DNA of 64,000 nt from Mytilus trossulus (Eukaryota > Mollusca > Bivalvia > Mytilida > Mytilidae). A model generated the notes under the pieces. That model saw only the letters and a program-made list of their open reading frames with translations, was not told where the DNA came from and searched no databases. Of the stretch, positions 54,850 to 64,000 are shown piece by piece. Both the position numbers and the translations under genes were made by a program. The first letter of the stretch is position 1, and every line of letters starts with the position of its first letter. The DNA lies in the NCBI RefSeq assembly GCF_036588685.1, contig NC_086380.1, forward strand, positions 66,972,180 to 67,036,179, read 5' to 3'.

Positions 54850-56470
54850 GACGCAAAGACCTTATCAGCGACTCAATATTAACACCAAAATATGCAATCT
54901 TTAATGAATTGACAACAGTATCGTAATTATATCCCTTCGTAATAAGTCTATTCAAAGGTTTTGTAAGTTTCTGAGGTGAATACTGACACCTTTGTGCTTT
55001 ATACAAAATATTTCCATAAAAAATTGATGTGTTGTTGAGCTATATTTACGAATGATGTCTTTATACCGATGATAAAATTTAGTAAATGTTTTGACTAGTT
55101 TGTGATATTGAAAACCCTGGTGTAATAATTTTTCAGTAATACATAAATTTCTCTCGTTAAAATCTAAAACATTGTTACATACACGAGCGAATCGTACAAG
55201 TTGAGATATATAAACACCGTAAGATGGTGATAAGGGAACGTCACCATCTTAAAACGGATAATTAACGATAGGAAATGAAAAATCATCCCTTTTATCATAA
55301 ATTTTGGTATTCAGCTTTCCGTTAGTGATATAGATATCAAGATCGATGAAAGGGCAGTGGTCATTGTTAGTATTAGCTTTATTTAAAGTAAGTTCAGCAG
55401 GATAAATTTCATTAAAATACATACTGAAGTCGTCATTATTGAGAGCCAAAATATCATCCAAATATCTAAAAGTATTATTAAATTTGTTTATCAGATGTTG
55501 TTTCGATGGGACTTGGCTTATTTTTGTCATAAATTGTAACTCATAACAATACAAAAAGAGGTCCGCAATAAGAGGTGCACAGTTAGTCCCCATTTGAATT
55601 CCAATAATCTGACCATATACGGAATCCCCAAAGCGAACAAAAATGTTATCTAGTAAAAATTCAAGGGCATATATCGTATCAAAGCATGTCCAATTAACAT
55701 AGTTTTTTTGTTTATTGCTACTAAAAAATGACCTCAAAGAGTTAAACATATATATTCACGTTCTGATTTTTTGAATGCCCATTTTATTAGATGTGTGAAT
55801 TTTTTCTTAATGAGAATGTGAGGCAATGTGGTATACACGGTAGAAAAATCAAAACTTTGAACAGATTCAAAATCACCAATATAAGCATGCAATTTATCAA
55901 GTACTTCCAACGAGTTCTTGACACTCCAAAAGTAATTTATTCCACTATTTTCGAAGGCCTTATTTGAACAATTTATTATCAGGATTTTAATTGTATTAAG
56001 TGTGCTGGTAAGAAGAATAGACAATTTAGTAGTTGAACAATGGCTTGAAGACGAAATAAATCTATATTTGGTAGGGGTTTTATGTAGCTTTGGAAGCCAA
56101 TACATAGTTGGGACTTTCGTTGTATTCGGCTCTGCTTGTAAAGCGGTGGCTAAAAGTTTATGTTTGTTACAGATTTCGTTTTCTGAAAATGGAGTCAGTT
56201 GGAATGTTGGTGAATTGGTGATTTCCTTTTTCAGAACCTCAATGTAAAATTTACGTCAAACAATAATAATATTATTAGCAGCTTTATCGGCCGGGACAAA
56301 AACAAATTCCATCTTGTATAATATAGTATCGTATTCACTGTTTATTGATATTCAGCAATATCATCCACAATTAGTTTTGCGATGCAAATGTTGGCTGAAT
56401 TTTTGTCACGGGTATAATCAAAGCCAGGGTAAAAACGAACATTTTCCATTTTTCTTCAGAGTATCTTCAA
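54850..56470 (-). pseudogene. Penelope-like retroelement, reverse transcriptase region, inactivated
   Basis: From right to left on the minus strand: TMYWLPKLHKTPTKYRFIS (56110-56050), FSTVYTTLPHILIK, VYGQIIGIQMGTNCAPLIAD (RT motif 4 region), RYLDDILALN (catalytic YLDD) and FIDLDIYITNGKLN. Breaks: a frameshift around 55740 between the two main ORFs (55734-56105 and 55249-55749); a TAA at 55249-55251 inside an otherwise conserved NYPF/DGDVP block; and open sequence continuing after it (SYGVYISQLVRFARVCNN onward) to another stop near 54950. This C-terminal block belongs to Penelope-like elements. A GIY-YIG endonuclease domain was not found. A partner relic is at 24230-25330. Confidence 0.8.
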
Positions 56471-57060
56471 AATTTCATAGGTGATAATTGTGTTGAACAC
56501 ATTAACATTATTCAATGTAAGAGAAAATATATTTCACATAAAAATTAGATTTTAATTTTGCCGTTTAAGATACATGTATCGTTTCTTTGAAATATTTTTA
56601 TTTTGAACAGCAACAATCGTTTGTTACATTTTTTATATATATAAATTAAAAACACAAAAATTACTCGGATTGTTTCTACAATAATATTAATACAATAAAA
56701 AGTCCAAGAAACAGAAATGGTCAAAATAGTGTATTGATTGTTCGTTGTTATAGAATCATATTCAAAACAGTGTGGTCCTGGCAATTGATTGACGACCTAA
56801 ATTTACCCATTGACTGGGACAGATTAGGTGAACGTTTGTCGGTAACAACCACTGCTAGTTAAATACATACAAAACGGAATTCAGAAATGTTTTTAATCAT
56901 TTTTGTTTCTAAAATGTTTTTGCTTCTTTCTAAACGAAACATACTTTCAGTATTGATATCTAAAAAAAAATGCATATAAGTTTTGTTGTAATTACCAACG
57001 GGAACGACAGACTGTTGTGTTGCGCATAAAATACTGTTTTCTTTTTTCATTTTATTTCAT
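56471..57060. other. intergenic, nothing recognised
   Basis: AT-rich, with short frames only. It may include remnants of the Penelope-like element's 5' side. Confidence 0.35.
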
Positions 57061-57400
57061 CGAATACTATGGCATGGTATTGGTTGCAAAAATTCGATAT
57101 TTTTCATTTAAATGCAATATTTTTTATTCAAATGGTATAATTTGTCATTCAAACGCAAAATTTTTTATTCAATTGGTATAGTAGTTTTTTTTTTTATTTA
57201 TATGCAATAATTGCATGATGGGAAATTCTTTTACGTCACAAGGTCAAATTTGCAACAACGTGTGTGATTGGTTGGTAATTCTTTGGATTTCTCCCCTTTC
57301 ATTTCTAAACATGAGGGACCAAGAATTAGAAAAAAAAAAACGCGTCGGAATATCGCCCCTCTAATTAAATTTGGCGTTCGTGCGAGTTCGTGCACTGGCT
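57061..57400 (-). repeat. inverted partner of 61515-62197, short array
   Basis: Starts CGAATACTATGGCATGGTAT and ends GTGCGAGTTCGTGCACTGGC. Inside are about five units alternating TTTCATTTAAATGCAATATT and TTATTCAAATGGTATAATT, then a unique part with TTACGTCACAAGGTCAAATT and ATATCGCCCCTCTAATTAAA. The same parts in inverted order form 61515-62197. Confidence 0.8.
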
Positions 57401-58187
57401 GTTAATGCCAATAATGGCCAGGTCGACAAAAATATTATAATAATAATGAATTTGACACACAACCTGTCCATGGACAGAAACAGATACCTGTGTGCACATG
57501 GCAAACACGCCTCTTATGAAAACCCTTTCTGAAGAAACTCCCCTACAATGTGTACACAATGAAATAAAAAAAAAATACATAGCTAGCCCCCTCCCTTTTA
57601 CACACACTCCCCACCCCAACCTTCCCCCTCTTAGTCCAGATACATGTTATCATGATGTCCTCCAATGCTATATCATTTTTTTACTTTCCTTGATCCTCAG
57701 AGACATTGCAGGAAGGCAAACATAAAAAAAGAATAAAAAGCCTTAAAGGACGATATAATTATTTGAACTAAGCCCCCTCTATTTTTGCTACATGTAGAAA
57801 ACAAATCACCTAATTACGACAGCAGAACCAGATACCCACTAAAAGAGACCCACAAGAAGAGACCTGAGCTGTGATGCCGCATATCATTTTGCATTTAGGA
57901 TTCGTTCTCTTTTAGCTGTTCTAATCTCCAAATCCCTTAAATAGATTTTTTTCAAGCCCTCAGTAGTTCAATAACTTCCTTATGTCTTTGCATTAATTAA
58001 ATAAGTATGCGAGCATATTTCATAACTTATTTTTTTCTTCAGGACTTTTAAATGATGATTTACTTTTCAATACTGCATTTGGAAAAAGGGGGTGGGTATA
58101 TACAAGTGACACAGAATATAATATAATAAGATACAAATCTCTAATGATTTGTACCCAACAAATTTTAGGATTGTGCGTTAAATATAG
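57401..58187. other. intergenic, nothing recognised
   Basis: Short frames with C/T-rich codons near 57590-57650 are not convincing genes. No repeat landmarks. Confidence 0.35.
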
Positions 58188-58328
58188 ATTCTTACATTGA
58201 TACCAGTGGATTATCGGATTTATCCAATCGAGATAGTTAAATTATCAATTTTTTTAGGACTTTAAAATTTATAATTTAACTATCGAGATTGGATAAATCC
58301 GATAATCCACGAGTAACTATGTAAGAAT
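58188..58328. repeat. 140-bp palindrome
   Basis: ATTCTTACATTGATACCAGT at the left end matches the complement of the right end (ACGAGTAACTATGTAAGAAT) with one mismatch block. The inner arms GGATTATCGGATTTATCCAA with TCGAGATAGTTAAATTAT are fully mirrored. The loop is about 20 bp. Foldback MITE type. Confidence 0.8.
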
Positions 58329-58959
58329 CTGTTTCTCTAATGATTAAACAATACATTTTCATTTTTTGTTAACCGAAAATCCCCTTGGAGTGCCTTTCAC
58401 ATTGCACGAAGTTGTCAATTTCATCAACACCTGTTAGCATATTTTGATTCATCCAGTTGGCTAAAAAGGTCATGACCCTTAAAATCATCCAATGATCTTT
58501 TGAGATCCCCAGTAACCACACGTTGATTAAATTTTTTTATACAATGGGTTCGAAAAGGGATAAATTTCCGTAGAATTAGAGAAGCTATTATCTATACCCG
58601 TACAAAATATATGTAATAAGATATATTAAACAGGTGCGGATCCAGAACCTCGATGTTTAGGGGGGATGGGGTTCAGATTTAGATATTTGTATAGAGATGT
58701 ATATGTGCGAGTATTGGCAGTAATGGTTATGGTGTGTGTGAATGGAGGGGAGTGGGTTCAAATCAGAGATCGTTTCTATAATTATATATCTTTTAGTTTT
58801 TATCATTTCACTCTATTCTTTATCCTTTGATCTATATTATATTTGTCCTAAATATGCGTGAAATATTTGCCATTGGACATAAGGCAATCATTATCTATAG
58901 GTTTGGTCCCGCCCCTTATCTATTTTTTTCCACATTATTCTCTCTATGTAAACCCTAAT
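58329..58959. other. intergenic, nothing recognised
   Basis: AT-rich with a G-rich patch near 58660-58750. No supported feature. Confidence 0.35.
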
Positions 58960-59290
58960 CCTGTCCTGATAAATGGTGACTCAGACTATAAAAACATGTT
59001 TAACCCCGCCGCTTTTTTGCGCCTGTCCCAAGTCAGGAGCCTCTGGTCTTTGTTAATCTTGTATTATTTTTAATTTTAGTTTCTTGTGTTTAAGTCGGAG
59101 TTTAGTATGACGTCCATTATTACTGATGAACTAGTATACATATTTGTTTAGGGGCCAGCTGAATGACGCCTCCGGGTGCGGGAGTTTCTCGCTGCATTGA
59201 AGACCCTTTGTGGCCTTCGGCTGTTGTCTGCTATATGTTCGAGTTGTTGTCTCTTTGACACATTCCCAATTTCTATTCTCAATTTTATAG
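58960..59290 (-). repeat. dispersed mussel repeat, third family
   Basis: Inverted copy of 54290-54600: AACATGTTTAACCCCGCCGC, CCTGTCCCAAGTCAGGAGCC, TTTGTTTAGGGGCCAGCTGA, GACACATTCCCAATTTCTAT. It extends further than the other copy at GAAGACCCTTTGTGGCCTTC. Confidence 0.8.
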
Positions 59291-60189
59291 CATCACATGT
59301 GGTTATTCAAACAAGAAACATATTCATATCATAATAATTTACTGTATGCTTGGACTTATAGATATATGTTATAAGTCCCAGATCCTGTAATAAAGTAGGT
59401 CTTATAAAAATACACTAGCATTTTAATGATGATTATATATATGTATATATATTTAACAATGCCATTTTTTTTGGAAAAAGGGGTAGGGGAAAGGCTTTTT
59501 AAAAACATATATTAATGGTGGCGTTTTTTTGTTCTTCGGTCCATTTCTGTTTTTTTTTTTAATTGGGAAGATCATCTGGCTCTCTTCCATATCTTCTTTT
59601 TTTGATAGATTGTTTAGACAGTAGAGGCACATGACAAAGATATAGCGTCGTTTTGCCTAAGTGATATTAATGAATTTATGAATGCAGATATATTAGAATG
59701 TGAGCTGAGTTATAAACTTTTTTATGGTATGACAGCCTTAGTAGGACTTCCATGTAAGACGATAAGCTGGATAAATATAAGAACTACACCGTCGGACAAT
59801 AACAGTTAAGGGACGATTATTTAAAATTCTATGGAAGGGATTTTGATTGATTGGTGTTTAACACTACTCTAAACACTATTGGGCTATTCCGTGGTGGTCA
59901 GTTTTAATTCATAGATGAAGGATGGGGAAGGGAAGAGAGGGCATTATAATTCATTTTTATCCGTCGCTAATCATGCATATTTTTCAGCTCTTACCAGGCA
60001 ACCATATTCATATATGCAGTCCTTCTGCCCCACCCCAATAAATAAATAAATATCAAATGGGTTTCCACTTATTTAACACAAGTTTAAATTGATTGATTGT
60101 TTTTTGGCTAATTTGTAACGCCCAGTGACAAATATTTCATGCTTGTTCAGGAAAACACGTGCTTAGAAGTCAGGTATATAATATAAAAA
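59291..60189. other. intergenic, nothing recognised
   Basis: AT-rich with a (TA)n-type tract at 59437-59452. No coding or RNA feature. Confidence 0.35.
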
Positions 60190-60960
60190 CGAAGAGATGG
60201 GATATGATTTCTAATAAGGCAACTATCCACCGGAGTTCAAATATAAAGTGGATGTAAGCAAATATAGACAATCATAAGGCCTTCAACAATATGACAAAAC
60301 CCTGATACTGTAAGGTCGTCTATAAAAGGCCCAACATGAAAAGTGTGAGCAATTTAAACGAAAACTTGACTAACGGCCTCATTATACATAACAAAACAAT
60401 TTACAAAATATCACATATAAGTCGAGACATGAACTAACGACAGCCACTAAATTGAAGGCTCCTGACCTGGGACAGGCAAATAAGGAATATGGCAGGGTTG
60501 ATAAAAAACGAAGATGCGGTATGATTGCAAATAAGACAACTCTCAACAAGAGATCAAATTACACAGAAATCAACAGCTATAAATTACCATACGGCCTTCG
60601 ACAATTAGCAAAGCCTACACTAAGTCAGCTATAAAAGGCCCCGAAATCACAAATGTAAAACAATTCAAACGAAAAAATGGCCGAATTAATGTACAAAAAA
60701 TTTAACAAAACACAAATATGTATAACACAGCAACAAACGGCAACCATTGAATCACAGGCTTCTGGTTTGGGACAACCACATACATACAGAATGTTGCGGG
60801 GTTAAACATGTAAAGCGGGATCCAAATCCTCCTCCTAACCTTGGACAGTAGTGTAACAGTACAACAACATGTTTGTGAGCACCAAACCCATCCCGAAGCT
60901 GGGACAGTGGTGTGAAAGTACAATAAAAGAGCAATCTGCACTTAACAGTTGCAATTAGAT
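60190..60960 (+). repeat. two tandem copies of the second mussel repeat family with third-family tails
   Basis: Copy 1 from GAAGAGATGGGATATGATTT (60190) to GACCTGGGACAGGCAAATAA (about 60485). Copy 2 from AAACGAAGATGCGGTATGAT (60507) to GGTTTGGGACAACCACATAC and GCGGGGTTAAACATGTAAAG (about 60815). Both contain GCCTTC(A/G)ACAAT and CTATAAAAGGCCC. The second continues with two GGGACAGTGGTGTGAAAGTAC-like blocks. Confidence 0.7.
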
Positions 60961-61198
60961 TAACCCAAACGATCGGTACGAGACACAAAACAAAACTATC
61001 ATTTAGACAATAGACACAAAACACCGACATTAGAGTTTTTGCAATTACTAGAAGTTTGCTCAAAGCTAAAAACAACTAGAACTGAAATAAATCTGGTTCT
61101 CCAAGTCTGAAGTATAAATCAGTACAAAGAAACGCGCGGCAAATGATTTATTAAAAACGAATACAGTCTGAGAAACGATGGTTAAAGTCGTATATAAA

Positions 61199-61400
61199 TA
61201 AAAGAAGATGTGGTATGAGTGTCAATGACACAACTCTCCATCCAAATCACAATTTGTAAATGCAAACCATTATAGGTAAAAGTACTGTCTTCAACACGGA
61301 GCCTTGGCTCATACTGAACAGCAAGCTTTAAGGGGCCCAGAAAAAATTACTAGTGTAAAACCATTTAAACGGGAAAACCAACGGTGTATAATCTATTTAA
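61199..61400 (+). repeat. dispersed mussel repeat
   Basis: Copy of the 32085-32520 family: AAAGAAGATGTGGTATGAGT, CTTCAACACGGAGCCTTGGC, ACCATTTAAACGGGAAAACC. Confidence 0.75.
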
Positions 61401-61514
61401 AAAACATACACTTGCTTATCGATCCATATACAATAAAAGGTTTTGAAAAGTGGTGGTCCAAAAGTTTTGACTAAAGAAATTTTTAAATAGAAATAACGGA
61501 AGATTTGTAACTGC

Positions 61515-62197
61515 CTGTGCACGAACTCGCACGAACGCCAGATTTAGTTAGAGGGGCGATATTCTGACGCTTTTTAATTCTTGGTCACTCATGTTTAGAA
61601 AGAAAGGGGAAAAATTCAAACAAATACCAACCAATCACAAACTTTGTTGCAAATTTTTAACTGTATGACGTCACAAAATTTCCCATTATGCAACTATTGC
61701 ATATAAATAAAAAAAAACTACTATTACCATTGCATAAAAAATACTGCATTTAATTGAAAAAAAGAAATATACAATTCAAATAAAAAAATATTGCAATTAG
61801 ATGACAAAATATACCAATTAAATGAAAAATATTGCATTTGAATGACAAACTATTCCATTTGAATAAAAGATATTGCATTCAAATGAAAAAATCTTGCATA
61901 TAAATGCAAAAAAATTATACCATTCAAATAAAAAAAATGCATTTAAATGAGGAAATATACCAATTAAATAAAGAATATTGCAGGTGAATGACAAAGTATA
62001 CCATTTGAATAAAAAATATTGCATTTAAATGAAAAAATATACCATTCAAATAAAAAAATATTGCATTTAAATGAAGCAATATACAAATTAAATAAAAAAT
62101 ATAGATTTAAATGAAGCAATATACAAATTAAATAAAAAATATTGCATTTAAATGAAAAATATCGAATATTTGCAACTAACACCATGCCATAGAATAC
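61515..62197 (+). repeat. repeat element with long 20-21 bp tandem array
   Basis: Left part GTGCACGAACTCGCACGAAC, GAGGGGCGATATTCTGACGC and GTATGACGTCACAAAATTTC is the inverted equivalent of 57210-57400. From about 61725 to 62165 an array of roughly 20 units alternates ATATTGCATTTAAATGAAAA with ATATACCATTCAAATAAAA and variants. It ends ACCATGCCATAGAATACAA. The partner at 57061-57400 has about five units only. Confidence 0.8.
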
Positions 62198-62639
62198 AAT
62201 GGTTTTAAAAATAGAATCACATTTTGTTTTCGATATGACTTTAAATCGAGCACACTGTTATAAGCTAGAGTGTAACATACCTGAAAATGCATCCGTTTTA
62301 TTTTGCTCAGGCGATTCTACAACAATGTTTAAATTTTATCAAACGAAAAACACAAATTATATATAATAATTCATTAAGATATATGTACGGCAAAAAAAAT
62401 AGCCTTTCATCCCCTCTACAAAAAAGACGTGTGTATCCAATGACTTTAAACATAAATTTATCTGTATTCAAGATCTTTTTATAGTTATTATTCTACTGTT
62501 CATAAATACTTCGTTAAGGGCCACCAATGGGTCTTCAACGCAGCGAGAAAATTCCATATCTGGAGAAGGTATCAGCTGCATGGTTCCCTAAATAAAATTG
62601 TGTACTATTTCAGGGAATATGGGTGTCACACCAAACTCC
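62198..62639. other. intergenic, nothing recognised
   Basis: Short AT-rich stretch. GTCTTCAACGCAGCGAGAAA near 62531 is an inverted fragment of the third repeat family (compare CTCGCTGCATTGAAGACCC near 59190). Confidence 0.4.
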
Positions 62640-62860
62640 AAAATATATAAATGAAAATATACAAAACTAAAAAGGGCAGAGGTTCCTGACTTGGGACAGG
62701 CGCAAAAAAGTTGCGGGCTTAAACATGTTTTGTGAGATTCCAACTCTTCCCCGATATCTCTTGCCAATGTATAATAAAGAAACACATATATATGAGGCAT
62801 ATATATACACACAGTAAAACTCATTTTCAGTCCGAGTCCGATATTAGATTAGATATATTT
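62640..62860 (+). repeat. dispersed mussel repeat, third family, fragment
   Basis: GGTTCCTGACTTGGGACAGG, GTTGCGGGCTTAAACATGTT and TCAGTCCGAGTCCGATATTA match the 54450-54600 part. Confidence 0.65.
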
Positions 62861-63899
62861 GTCACATCAGGTTTTCGTTTTTCATAGTGTTACTTAATAG
62901 ACAGCACTTGCTATTTATTCCTATAATATCTTAATTTAAGCCATGTCGTCTAATTGGCTGTCAGGCAGGGTTATTCAACACAGTTTTTTTAATTAGATAC
63001 ACCAATGGTAATTGTTGCAAAATTTAAACCAAAACTATCAGGCGACTCCCTAAAAAACAGAAGTTCACTAACATTTGGCCCAGTAGTTTCAAAGACTGAG
63101 AAATTTTGTTAAAGTTTATAAAGACGAAATCGTACGACGAACGACAAGTGACGAAAAAAGCTCACATAGCAGGGATAGGTCAGATAAAAAAACACTCTCT
63201 CAAAGTATACCACTAAAGACTTAAGCAGGTATAGTACCAGAAAAAACGACCATGACAGAGCAAACATATTGAATAACCATTTTTCTATAATTGTATCTAC
63301 TAAAAAGACATCACCTAAATATGTACCACTAAATAAACCATGCCATCCAAAACGTATAGACATAATAACTTTAGTATGGGCGAGAACACAGTTGGAATAT
63401 AAATTTAATAAATAAAAATTATGAGGGCCACAAGAAATAGGCCCTTGAATGTAAAAAATAGACCTAAAAAATATATAATGAATAAGCAGCTATCATATTA
63501 TTATTCACCAATTTTTCAACAATCATCAATACCAGCTTGATACCTGATTAATGGACAACAGGAGACATTTGTACATTTCTGCAAATTAAGTATCTCAAAC
63601 ATGCATTCTCTGCAAAACGCTGTAGCATATAGTATAGTCACACATAATGGTTTACCGTCTAGATTATAATTATATCATTCATCCATGCTTTACGACTTAG
63701 ATGCATGATTCTTTTATTAGTTGTTAGTGGCTTTGAAATAGCTGTCGGTTAACTGCGGATACTTTCAGATCTGTACCTAGTGTCTTTTTGTTATTGGGAT
63801 GTACAAGTACCCGGCCACGTCCGCTTGTATTTGTGTCCATCTGAGGAGTTACGCCTTTTCCATTTACGATTTTTATAGTAAGTTCGTTCTTATTTTGTA
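62861..63899. other. intergenic, nothing recognised
   Basis: AT-rich, stops in all frames. No supported gene. Confidence 0.35.
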
Positions 63900-64000
63900 A
63901 TGGTATACGACTGTCCCAGGTATGGGAAGAACTTGAGATCCTGCTTGCATGTGTAACCCCGCCACATTCTGTACGCATGTGCCTGTCCCAAGTTAGGAGC
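63900..64000 (-). repeat. dispersed mussel repeat, third family, cut by the window edge
   Basis: GTAACCCCGCCACATTCTGT and GTGCCTGTCCCAAGTTAGGA are the inverted form of the block in 54450-54510. Confidence 0.6.

Noticed and set aside
61818..62185. Minus-strand frames with repeated FKCNIF motifs
   Set aside because: Translation of the 20-21 bp tandem array, not a protein.

Overview
The window looks like nuclear DNA of a marine mussel (Mytilus-like bivalve). It is AT-rich, has small phase-1 exons separated by kilobase introns, and is crowded with short dispersed repeats of the type I associate with mussel genomes, plus relics of LINE and Penelope-like retroelements, SINE, MITE and hammerhead-ribozyme repeats. 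No bacterial-type operons, CRISPR arrays or rRNA were seen. The species call is inference from sequence style, not a database match.

Left part (1-29,473, minus strand): one multi-exon immunoglobulin-superfamily gene. A 5' exon with a signal-peptide-like start (29,401-29,473) is followed, reading leftwards, by six Ig-type exons (27,821-28,132; 21,486-21,767; 19,543-19,800; 6,498-6,797; 5,732-6,010; and 331 to beyond the left edge). All bounded exons have AG/GT borders and phase-1 ends, so their frames join. The membrane or cytoplasmic part, if any, lies outside the window.

Inserted in the intron between the third and fourth Ig exons, in the opposite orientation, is the most striking object: a 9.5-kb Ty3/gypsy-class LTR retrotransposon (9,892-19,416) with two 202-bp LTRs that read as identical. 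Besides Gag, protease, reverse transcriptase, RNase H and integrase it carries a helix-hairpin-helix domain at the Gag N-terminus and, after the integrase, a PHD finger, a lysine-rich tract, a C2H2-like finger and a TatD-type metal-dependent hydrolase with all its metal-binding motifs. A textbook -1 slippery site lies at the gag-pol overlap. Several further frame breaks, at least two of them in homopolymer runs, interrupt the reading frames despite the identical LTRs. Five short hairpin-like repeats lie between the last ORF and the 3' LTR.

Other mobile DNA on the left: a 3.6-kb element with about 230-bp inverted ends, a 6-bp target duplication and arrays of the motif TTACGGTCATC (688-4,310), holding a nested MITE and a LINE relic; a 1.1-kb element with short inverted ends (8,009-9,142); and a degraded Penelope-like relic (24,230-25,330).

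Middle (29.9-44 kb): a TTAA-flanked MITE, a field of imperfect CGTAGTG-type repeats on both strands, a tRNA-derived SINE, a fresh 458-bp tandem duplication, palindromes, a tRNA-like sequence, and an intact single-exon tyrosine-recombinase gene of the Crypton/DUF3504 kind (38,632-40,443, minus) lying between two direct copies of a roughly 420-bp repeat. A LINE relic follows.

Right part (44-64 kb): I see no convincing host gene. It holds dispersed mussel repeats, a hammerhead ribozyme motif with an intact core (47,817-47,855), a broken Penelope-like element (54.6-56.5 kb, minus), an inverted pair of repeats whose internal short tandem array differs greatly in length, and a 140-bp palindrome.
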